Below are positions 1 to 5,846 of a DNA stretch of 10,101 bases, piece after piece. Where the stretch lies: NCBI GenBank assembly GCA_003453695.1, contig DMNK01000007.1:1-10101 (forward strand). The letters are read 5' to 3'. How positions within the stretch are numbered: the first letter of the stretch is position 1; each line of letters opens with the position of its first letter. Below the pieces are notes generated by a model that was given only the letters and a program-made list of their open reading frames with translations, was not told the origin of the DNA and did not search any database. This DNA comes from Acidimicrobiaceae bacterium. Lineage in GTDB: Bacteria; Actinomycetota; Acidimicrobiia; Acidimicrobiales; UBA8190. Both the position numbers and the translations under genes were made by a program.

Positions 1-1118
1 GCCTCGATGCCGCGCACGTAGTTGGCCGTGGCGGGGAGCATCCCGTGGTGGCGGACCGACTCGAGCCCTTGGTAGTAACCGGCGACCGCCTGTCCCACGT
101 CGCCGCCGGTGGCGCGCAGCAGCGAAGACAGGTAGGCGGCGCCGATGGCGATGTTCTGCTCCGCCACTTGCGGGTTCAGAGCCGCGCCGGCGAGATAGCG
201 GTCGACGAAGGTCGCTGTGTACGGCTCGATCTGGCACACTCCGATGGCACCGGTGGAGGACACGATGGCCGATTGCCATCCTGACTCCCACCAGCACAAC
301 GCCTCGAGGAGCGACACGGGGACGCCGTAACGCGCCGCGGCGCTGACGAAGGCGGGCCGTAGCGCCAGGCGTCCCGGGTTGGCGGCCAGTTTGGCCGGCA
401 GCCCGCCCGTGCCCGGGCTCGGCACCGTGTAGGACGCCAGCGCCATTCCCGAGCCGGCGGTGCCCGGGACGACCAGACGGGTGCCGGCCAGGACGCGGTT
501 GGGGTTGCTGATCTTGTTGGCTGCGGCGAGAGCGCGCACGCTCACACCGTTGGCGGCGGCGATGGACGTGAGGGTCTGGCCCCGCCCCACCACGACCGTG
601 CGCGTCGTCGCCACCGAGGAGACGACGCCGATGGCGGGCCAGCCGGCGTCGCCTGAACCGGCGTCGCCGGGGATGACCAGCCGGAAGCCGGCCAGCAGAT
701 GGTTCGGATCACCGAGCCGGTTGGCGGCGGCCAGGGCGGCCACGCTCACGCCGTAGCGGCTGGCGATGGCCGAAAGGGTCTGGCCCGGCTGGACGACCAC
801 CGCGGTGCCCGGCGCCGCGCCGGTGCTCGAACCCGGGATCTCGAGGAGCTGGCCGGCCAGCACCCGGTTGGGGTCGGCCAACCGGTTGGCGGCCACCAGG
901 GCGGCCACCGAGGTGTGCAGCTGGGCGGCGATCTGGCTCAGGTTCTGTCCGGGGCGGACCGTCACCGTTCCGGCCCAGGCCGGCGTGGTCCAGGTGCCGC
1001 CGAAGGCGGCCAGCGCCGGAAGGCTCGCCACGGCCGTCGCCACCGCCGTCAGGCACATCGCCACCCGGGCCCGGCGGCCGTTCCGGCCACCACGTAACTC
1101 CCGCCCCAATGACAACAT
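1..1118 (-). CDS. Secreted LysM x3 / SLT lytic transglycosylase (3' end off the left edge)
   Basis: This is a probable exported peptidoglycan hydrolase that cleaves glycan strands. The frame reads from ATG at 1118 to the window edge, giving 372 visible residues and no stop. A basic N-terminus and a hydrophobic stretch (about residues 18-38, ending in PALAA) look like a signal peptide. Three LysM repeats follow at about residues 51-95, 106-150 and 174-218, each with a (P/R)GQ(T/N)L start, an AAN(R/K) centre and a VLAG.LVIPG-like end. These bind peptidoglycan. An SLT (family 1-like) domain begins near residue 250; it has the catalytic-glutamate motif WWESGW (Glu278) and GAIGVCQIEPYT, matching the usual GxxGxMQxxPxT except for Cys in place of Met. 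The last visible part (IGAAYLSSLL, AVAGYYQG) is typical SLT. The ribosome site is weak (GGGA about 11 bases upstream). The alpha/beta-hydrolase gene lies 55 bases upstream on the same strand, so co-transcription is possible. The domain call is firm; the exact cleavage chemistry is family knowledge. Confidence 0.9.
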   Translation of the reverse strand, partial: MLSLGRELRGGRNGRRARVAMCLTAVATAVASLPALAAFGGTWTTPAWAGTVTVRPGQNLSQIAAQLHTSVAALVAANRLADPNRVLAGQLLEIPGSSTGAAPGTAVVVQPGQTLSAIASRYGVSVAALAAANRLGDPNHLLAGFRLVIPGDAGSGDAGWPAIGVVSSVATTRTVVVGRGQTLTSIAAANGVSVRALAAANKISNPNRVLAGTRLVVPGTAGSGMALASYTVPSPGTGGLPAKLAANPGRLALRPAFVSAAARYGVPVSLLEALCWWESGWQSAIVSSTGAIGVCQIEPYTATFVDRYLAGAALNPQVAEQNIAIGAAYLSSLLRATGGDVGQAVAGYYQGLESVRHHGMLPATANYVRGIE

Positions 1119-1173
1119 AGGCAACAACTGTCCCAGGAACCACTCGTCCCGGCAAGGGGGGCTTCCCCACCGG

Positions 1174-1842
1174 CTAGGGACCGAGCGCCGCCACCCAGGG
1201 CGCCACCAGCTCGCTGACCAGGGCGTCCTTGCCTCGAAGCCCGTGATCGCCCCCTTCGACCCATTTGTGGGTCACCGGCCCGGGGATGGCGGCGGTGGCC
1301 GCCTCCAGCTCGGCCGGCGATCCGAAGGTGTCGCGGGTCCCGGACACGAACAGGCACGGCAGGCGCAGGGAGGGGAAGTGCTCGGTGCGCAGCCGCTCGG
1401 GGCGGCCGGGAGGGTGGAGTGGGTAGCTGATGAGGACCAGGGCCGCCGCCTCCAGGCCCTCGCCCACGGCCACCGAGCACATCCGGCCCCCCATGGACCG
1501 CCCCCCCAACACCAGCCGGTCGGTTCCGGTGCCGGTGCGTGCGGCCAGGGCCCGGGCGGCGTCGACCACCGCCGCCACCAGCACCGCGGGCCGGTCAGGG
1601 GCCCGCCGCCCGGCGAGCCGGTAGGGGAAGTCCATGCGTTCGACGACCAAGCCGGCCCGGCTCAAGGCCTCATCCAGCTGCACCAGTGCCGGCTGGTCGC
1701 GACCGGCGCTCGCCCCGGGAGCGAGCAGTGCCCCGGCGGGAGAAGGCGCCTTCGACGCCCTGTCCGAGCGGGATGTGGCCATCGGATCCAGATCTTGCCC
1801 GAGCGGGCGGGGACGCTCTGCGTGGTGCGGGCCCACGAACAC
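1174..1842 (-). CDS. Alpha/beta-hydrolase (dienelactone-hydrolase / TEX30-KANL3-like)
   Basis: This is a small cytosolic alpha/beta-hydrolase of 222 residues with an intact catalytic triad. The nucleophile elbow is GGRSMGGR (Ser116), the acid is in SGTRDTFG (Asp171) and the base is in EGGDHGL (His200). The first strand reads GALLAPGAS, where relatives usually have a HG oxyanion-hole motif, so His is replaced by Pro. This arrangement is typical of the TEX30/KANL3-like predicted hydrolases, whose substrates are mostly unknown. I chose GTG at 1842 because AAGGA lies 8 bases upstream. An ATG at 1782 (residue 21) would also leave the fold whole, since the core begins near residue 36, so the first 20 residues are uncertain. 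The gene is divergent from the GGDEF gene and sits 55 bases upstream of the LysM transglycosylase on the same strand. No substrate can be inferred from the sequence. Confidence 0.85.
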   Translation of the reverse strand: MFVGPHHAERPRPLGQDLDPMATSRSDRASKAPSPAGALLAPGASAGRDQPALVQLDEALSRAGLVVERMDFPYRLAGRRAPDRPAVLVAAVVDAARALAARTGTGTDRLVLGGRSMGGRMCSVAVGEGLEAAALVLISYPLHPPGRPERLRTEHFPSLRLPCLFVSGTRDTFGSPAELEAATAAIPGPVTHKWVEGGDHGLRGKDALVSELVAPWVAALGP

Positions 1843-1935
1843 CGCGGGCGTCCTTCAGGCCGGCCTCGGAATTGCCGAGACATTGGGAGAGGGACTCCGA
1901 GTGGCGGAGGACGTCCCGGAAGGAGGTTGGCCTAG
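1843..1935. promoter_or_regulatory. Divergent intergenic region between hydrolase and GGDEF gene
   Basis: This 93-base region must carry promoters for both flanking genes. It contains a 10-bp palindrome AGGCCGGCCT (1857-1866) and two 5-bp inverted repeats with 5-base spacers: CTCGG/CCGAG (1865-1879) and CTCCG/CGGAG (1895-1909). The ribosome sites are clear on both sides: AAGGA (1851-1855, minus strand) for the hydrolase and AAGGAGG (1919-1925) for the GGDEF gene. I see no convincing -35/-10 pair. In such GC-rich DNA the short repeats may be chance. Confidence 0.4.
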
Positions 1936-2997
1936 GTGGAGTCCGGCTCAGTACCTGAGGCACCCGAGTCTCCGGCGGCTCGTCAGCGCGAGCTGGCGCG
2001 CCGCTACAGCGGCCTTCTGGCCGTCCTCGAACAACCGGTGCTGGTGGAGGACGCCGGGCTGCGGGTGGTGGACGCCAACGCCGCCGCTGATTCGCTCTTC
2101 GCCAGGCCGGGAAGCACCGTGGTGGGCGCCACCGACCCTCTCGGCTCGGCCGTGGACGAGGACTACCGGCCCGTGGAAGGGGTCCGGCGCCCCGCCACCA
2201 GGGTCCTCGGCACCGGTGTTCCGAGTGCCGGTCAGGTGGTCGGCATCCAGCCACCGTCAGGCGGGCCGATGCGGTGGTTCTCGGTCAACGCCCAGCCGGT
2301 CCTGGCCGACGGCGACGGTGGAGCCGAGCTCGTGGTGCTGGCCCTGACCGATGTCACCGAGCGCAAGGCCCTCGAGGTGGAGCTCACGCACCTCGCCCTC
2401 CACGACGGGCTGACCAGCCTGGCCAACCGCACCCTGCTCGTCGACCGCATCGGGCATGCCATGGCCCGTGCCGTCCGGCGCCACCCCGACCCGACCGTCG
2501 GTGTGGCCATGCTGTTCATCGACATCGACAGCTACGCCACCATCAACGACAGCCTGGGGAACCGGGTGGGTGACGAGATCCTGCGCATCCTGGCCCAGCG
2601 CCTGCGCTCGGCGGTGCGGGAGGAGGACACCGTCGCCCGCATCGGCGGCGACGAGTTCGTGGTCCTGTGCGACGAGATCAACCGCTCCGACCTGGCCCGG
2701 TTCTGCGTGCGCGTCACCCAGGTGTTCAGTCAGCCTGTGATCTGCCGGGTCGGTGACGAGTGGCGGTCGGTGACCATCGGGTGCACCGCCGGTGTCGCCA
2801 TGGCACGCCAGGGCGAGGACCCCGACCGCTTCCTCCAGCGGGTCGACAAGATGCTGAAGGACCAGAGCGCGGCCGCCGCCGCCGAGCGCGGCCCCGCCGG
2901 GCCGGTGCGCCCCCCGGCGGTGCCCACGCCCCAGCACCCCCAGGCGGCGTCAGCTCACCCTGGCGGAGCGCTCGACCGCCGACACCACCGTCGTTGA
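1936..2997 (+). CDS. PAS-GGDEF protein, putative diguanylate cyclase
   Basis: This 353-residue protein would make the second messenger c-di-GMP from GTP if active. An N-terminal PAS-like domain (about residues 22-142) has the features QPVLVEDAGLRVVDAN, RWFSVNAQPV and LALTDVTERK, and no membrane segment, so it should act in the cytosol on a soluble cue. The GGDEF domain spans about residues 145-312. It has DGLTSLANR (variant of DPLTGLPNR), the metal aspartates in FIDIDSY (Asp196), INDSLG and VGDE for guanine contact, and an exact GGDEF at 237-241. An RxxD inhibitory site (Arg228 to Asp231) lies five residues before GGDEF, as needed for product inhibition. The usual closing motif (ALYxAKxxGRN) is degraded to KMLKDQSAAAAAERG, followed by a Pro/Ala/His-rich tail. 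The GTG start is fixed by AAGGAGG 10 bases upstream. The domain call is firm; cyclase activity is uncertain. Confidence 0.93.
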   Translation: MESGSVPEAPESPAARQRELARRYSGLLAVLEQPVLVEDAGLRVVDANAAADSLFARPGSTVVGATDPLGSAVDEDYRPVEGVRRPATRVLGTGVPSAGQVVGIQPPSGGPMRWFSVNAQPVLADGDGGAELVVLALTDVTERKALEVELTHLALHDGLTSLANRTLLVDRIGHAMARAVRRHPDPTVGVAMLFIDIDSYATINDSLGNRVGDEILRILAQRLRSAVREEDTVARIGGDEFVVLCDEINRSDLARFCVRVTQVFSQPVICRVGDEWRSVTIGCTAGVAMARQGEDPDRFLQRVDKMLKDQSAAAAAERGPAGPVRPPAVPTPQHPQAASAHPGGALDRRHHRR

Positions 2998-3003
2998 ATC
3001 CAT

Positions 3004-3032
3004 CCGCCCGCCCGGCTCGGCCGGACGGGCGG
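3004..3032. terminator. Strong bidirectional hairpin between convergent genes
   Basis: CCGCCCG and CGGGCGG flank an inner CCGGC/GCCGG pair, giving a 7+5 bp stem with one C-A mismatch and a TCG loop. It lies 7 bases after the GGDEF stop and 15 bases before the convergent secreted-protein stop, the expected place for a shared terminator. There is no U-tract on either strand, as is common in high-GC actinobacteria. Confidence 0.75.
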
Positions 3033-3046
3033 AGACGAGACGACGG

Positions 3047-4345
3047 TCAGCAGCTCGAGTCGGTCGGTCCGATCACCCAGCCGGCCGGCGGCTCGGGGAC
3101 GTTCCCCTGGCTCAAGAAGCCGATGAGCCCGGGGCCGACGGCGTCGCTGTTGTCGTTCACGTACACCCCGCACGTCCCCACATAGGTGCCGGGAGTGCCG
3201 AAGGGCGCAGCCGGTGAGCGCTGCGGATCGGGATCCTGGTAGGTCTGCACCCCCGGCTCGGTGTTCATCTGCTGCGGCGCCCCCTGGCGGTACGGGTCGA
3301 GCCCGCTTCCTCCGCACGATTCGCCCGGGGCGTCACCGCTGGAGCAATTGGGGGACTCGCTGAGCGAGGCCGGCGTGTTGTTCTTGAACACGTCGTCGTT
3401 CTGCTGGTTCGTCGTGCACTGGTCGTAGGCCCCGGTGTTCTGCGGGTTGGTGGCGCCGCAGCCGTAGTACACGGTCTGCTGCTGGGTGGTGGCGCCGCTG
3501 CAGATCCCGTCGGCACACTCACCCTCGGAGAAGTTGACCAACCCCTCGGGATGGGTGGCCGTGGGGGTGGAGCCGCCGTTGATGAGCCACTGGGGCTCGA
3601 TGCTGAGCAGCATGCCTCCGCCGTCGGACGGGCCGTTCACCACCCCGGCGGAGTGGCAGGGCTGCGCCGTCGTCCCCGGGCAGGTGCCCTCGACGCCGCT
3701 CACGCCGTCGTGCTCGCCGTTGTCGGTGTTGTCGTCCATGCCGAAGTAGACGAGGAGCCCGTTGGAGACGATGTCCTGGTAGTTCACGGCATGACCCGTG
3801 TCGGGCGTGAAGGTGGTCGTGCCCGGGGCGGTGTCCTCACATGGCTTTCCCGCCGCTGCGGCGAGGGGACAGAACACTTGGTAGTAGTCGTAGTTGAGGG
3901 CGAAGCCGGCGCCGCTCGAGTTGTTCCCACAGCCGGTGCCGGTGCCGCCGCCGGTGCCGTCGGTGTTGACCGACACACACCCCGAGTGCGGCGAGCCAGT
4001 GTTGCCGGGGAGCCCCACGCTCAAGATGGTGGGTGTGCCCTGGGAGTTCGGGTCGTTGGGCACCTGGTCGTTGCCGAATTCGACGTAGCGGGTGTTGTTC
4101 GAGTTGGCATCGCCGTTCGTCGTCCCGCCGCTCTCCACGTTCACCGCCACGTTGTGGCATCCCGGGTAGGCGTACCCGGGCGCGGCGCTCCACGCCGAGG
4201 CGTTCCAGGGGCAGTCCTGTTGGTCAGGGCTGTAGCCGCCGCCGCTCACCGCTGCGGCGATGCCGCTCAGTGCTCCCACCGCCGTGACGGCCAGGATGCC
4301 GATGCTCGAGATGGCGATGATCGCCCGCGTCCGCCCACGCATCAC
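3047..4345 (-). CDS. Large secreted acidic cysteine-rich protein of unknown function
   Basis: I do not recognise this 432-residue protein. Its N-terminus (MMRGRTRAI, then a hydrophobic run to about residue 32, ending GIAAAV) is a clear Sec-type signal peptide. The exported part has no further membrane segment and no sortase or lipobox motif. It carries 16 cysteines, an even number, spread through the chain as short XCX motifs (DCPW, GCHN, GCGN, PCED, TCGV), with the last residue being Cys; this suggests up to eight disulfides. It is very acidic (about 39 Asp/Glu against about 5 Lys/Arg) and rich in Gly, Asn, Thr and Ser. A loop reading MDDNTDNGEHDG could bind calcium (inference). Starts are ambiguous: GTG at 4345 lies 7 bases after GGAGG, and ATG at 4342 lies 10 bases after it. 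It has its own structured promoter and leader (4363-4449). It follows the histidine kinase on the same strand after a 90-base gap and may be surface or matrix material. Confidence 0.85.
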   Translation of the reverse strand: MMRGRTRAIIAISSIGILAVTAVGALSGIAAAVSGGGYSPDQQDCPWNASAWSAAPGYAYPGCHNVAVNVESGGTTNGDANSNNTRYVEFGNDQVPNDPNSQGTPTILSVGLPGNTGSPHSGCVSVNTDGTGGGTGTGCGNNSSGAGFALNYDYYQVFCPLAAAAGKPCEDTAPGTTTFTPDTGHAVNYQDIVSNGLLVYFGMDDNTDNGEHDGVSGVEGTCPGTTAQPCHSAGVVNGPSDGGGMLLSIEPQWLINGGSTPTATHPEGLVNFSEGECADGICSGATTQQQTVYYGCGATNPQNTGAYDQCTTNQQNDDVFKNNTPASLSESPNCSSGDAPGESCGGSGLDPYRQGAPQQMNTEPGVQTYQDPDPQRSPAAPFGTPGTYVGTCGVYVNDNSDAVGPGLIGFLSQGNVPEPPAGWVIGPTDSSC

Positions 4346-4362
4346 CTGTTTTCCTCCCGCTA

Positions 4363-4411
4363 GGGGAGTGCTTCCGCCGCACCCCCTCGGTGGTGCATCC
4401 GCCGCACCACC
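4363..4411 (-). promoter_or_regulatory. Two tandem leader hairpins with a shared GGCGGA loop
   Basis: Read on the minus strand, the leader of the secreted-protein gene begins with GGTGGTGC-GGCGGAT-GCACCACC, a perfect 8-bp stem with a 7-base loop (4389-4411). The second is GGTGC-like: GTGC-GGCGGAA-GCAC, extended by a GGGG/CCCC pair around a bulge (4363-4386). The two share 15 of 16 bases (GGTGCGGCGGAWGCAC at 4393-4408 and 4368-4383) with a 25-base period. The GGAGG ribosome site starts 5 bases after the second hairpin (4353-4357), so folding could affect translation or mRNA stability. The structures are seen in the sequence; the function is inferred. Confidence 0.65.
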
Positions 4412-4420
4412 ACTCCAAAG

Positions 4421-4449
4421 AAACTGACACCTACGTCAGGTGTTGTCAA
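4421..4449 (-). promoter_or_regulatory. Promoter with 17-bp palindromic operator for the secreted-protein gene
   Basis: On the minus strand, a perfect TTGACA (-35 consensus, 4444-4449) is followed by ACACCTGACGTAGGTGT (4427-4443), then CAGTTT (4421-4426) as a weak -10 that keeps the key A and final T. The spacer is exactly 17 bases and is itself an inverted repeat: ACACCT and AGGTGT around 5 bases. A second, offset repeat CTGAC/GTCAG overlaps it. This is the classic layout for a dimeric repressor (for example TetR- or MarR-like) that blocks RNA polymerase. It overlaps the stop codon of the upstream histidine kinase gene. The predicted start near 4413-4415 would place the first leader hairpin at the very 5' end of the mRNA. 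Confidence 0.6.
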
Positions 4450-5752
4450 GACTACGCGGCGCAAGCTCCGGAGTGATTGCTCCGTCCGGCTCAGGATCGG
4501 GCGCGGGCGTCCCAGACGGGCCCGACGAGGCCCCCCGAGGGACAGCCGGGGCGGCGGGGGCGGCCGGAAGGCGGAGGACGAAGGTGGTGCCCTGTCCGGG
4601 GGTGCTGTGCACCTCCACGGTGCCGCCGTGGTCTTCCACGAGCCGGCGGACGATGGCCAAGCCCAAGCCGGTGCCCCGGTGGCGGGTGGTGAAGAAGGGC
4701 TCGAACACCCGGTCGCTCACCGCCTTCTCCATCCCCGGCCCGGTGTCGGCCACGCTGAGCACGACCCGCCCCCGTTCGGGACGGGCCCGCACGGTGACGA
4801 CCCCGCTGGGCATGGCCTCGTAGGCGTTGGAGAGCAGGTTGGTCATGACCTCGACCACCTGGTCGCGATCGGCGTAGAGCCGCGCCTCGGAGAGGTCCTT
4901 CTCGACGCGCACCGCTTCGGGAGGCGGGGCGGTGGCGAGCGCGGCGGCGACCACCTCCCTCACCTCGATCCGGGCTAACACGGCAACGCGGGGCCGGACG
5001 AAAGCCATGACGTCCTCGGTGATGGAGCTCGCCCGGGTCGTCTCCCGCTCCGCCAGGCGCAGGTGGCGCTCCGTCTCCGGATCGAGCGGCTCGGGAAGCG
5101 AGGCCCGGATCAGGTACAGCGCGTTCGAGATGGCGGTGAGCGGGTTGCGCAGCTCGTGGCCGACGGCCGACGCCATCTCGCCCACGGCGGCAAGACGTTC
5201 GTGGTCGACGAGGCGCCGGCTCAAGAACTCCACCACCAGGAAGGCGACGACGAGGATGGCGCTCGTCACGAACCACGACGCCAGCGCGGCGCGGGTGCCG
5301 GCGACCAACATGTCCGCTCCGCACGCCACCATCGTGAGGAGGAGGTAGAGGACCGCTCGCCGGCGCCCGAACCACATGGGCGCCGAGAATCCGACCCACA
5401 CGTAGTACGGCGTGAACAGCGCCGGCTGGGCGGTGTAGGCGATGCCCACCCCGAGCAGCGCCAGGCTCCCCAGCACGGCGACGTCCTCGGCGTAGGGCGG
5501 GAGCCGGCGCCGGAAGAGGAAGAACAGCGCCGAGGCCAAACCGGCCGTCGCCACGGGGAACGCGATGCCGACGACGTTCAGGATCTGTCCGGGCGCCGCC
5601 GCCCAGGCTCCGATGGCGCCCAGGGTGGCCAGGCCGTAGGCCATGGCGAGGATCTCGCCTCGCCGCTCCGCCACCGCCGACACGCGATGTCCGAGGCGCC
5701 GCCCCAGCGGCGCCGCTCCGGACAGCTTCGGACTTCCCCTCCCCATCGACAC
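4436..5752 (-). CDS. Membrane sensor histidine kinase (MASE-like sensor, HisKA + HATPase_c)
   Basis: This is a two-component sensor kinase of about 438 residues. Positions here count from TTG at 5758. Six hydrophobic segments (about 36-54, 60-82, 92-110, 114-130, 134-153, 160-179) form an integral membrane sensor with almost no periplasmic loop, so it probably senses something in the membrane or cytosol. The segment YYVWVGFSAPMWFGRRR resembles the MASE-type sensors of actinobacterial GGDEF proteins. The H-box GHELRNPLTAI carries the phospho-acceptor His201. The ATPase domain has NLLSNAYEA (N-box), VADTGPGM (G1), FEPFFTT (F) and GTGLGLAI (G2), all intact. A 40-residue Pro/Ala/Ser tail follows. 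I chose GTG at 5752 because GGGGAG lies 8 bases upstream; TTG 5758 and ATG 5746 are alternatives. No response regulator is adjacent, so its partner is elsewhere. The stop codon lies inside the operator of the next gene. Confidence 0.93.
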   Translation of the reverse strand: MSMGRGSPKLSGAAPLGRRLGHRVSAVAERRGEILAMAYGLATLGAIGAWAAAPGQILNVVGIAFPVATAGLASALFFLFRRRLPPYAEDVAVLGSLALLGVGIAYTAQPALFTPYYVWVGFSAPMWFGRRRAVLYLLLTMVACGADMLVAGTRAALASWFVTSAILVVAFLVVEFLSRRLVDHERLAAVGEMASAVGHELRNPLTAISNALYLIRASLPEPLDPETERHLRLAERETTRASSITEDVMAFVRPRVAVLARIEVREVVAAALATAPPPEAVRVEKDLSEARLYADRDQVVEVMTNLLSNAYEAMPSGVVTVRARPERGRVVLSVADTGPGMEKAVSDRVFEPFFTTRHRGTGLGLAIVRRLVEDHGGTVEVHSTPGQGTTFVLRLPAAPAAPAVPRGASSGPSGTPAPDPEPDGAITPELAPRSLDNT

Positions 5753-5792
5753 GGGCAACGCTCCCCGAGCCGCCCACGTGCTGCCCCGTCCA

Positions 5793-5809
5793 CGCTACTG
5801 GCAGTGGCG
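5793..5809. promoter_or_regulatory. Imperfect inverted repeat between histidine kinase and SDR genes
   Basis: CGCTACT-GGC-AGTGGCG pairs at 6 of 7 positions in the divergent gap (5753-5846) between the kinase and SDR starts. Its place fits an operator shared by the two promoters, but no convincing promoter boxes accompany it. Confidence 0.3.
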
Positions 5810-5846
5810 TCTCGGGCGTCGCGCCTGGCCCGCGCCGAGGGCATGA

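Noticed and set aside
1..1118. Repeated LysM-coding DNA as a CRISPR or satellite repeat
   Set aside because: The repeats are in frame, diverged, about 165-200 bases apart and encode three LysM domains.
766..1935. A 389-codon plus-strand open frame opposite the LysM gene and the hydrolase
   Set aside because: It is antisense to two genes with clear conserved motifs; its own product is low-complexity and matches no known family.
3004..3032. The hairpin as a small RNA or attachment site
   Set aside because: Its place between two convergent stop codons and its simple GC stem are explained by a shared terminator.
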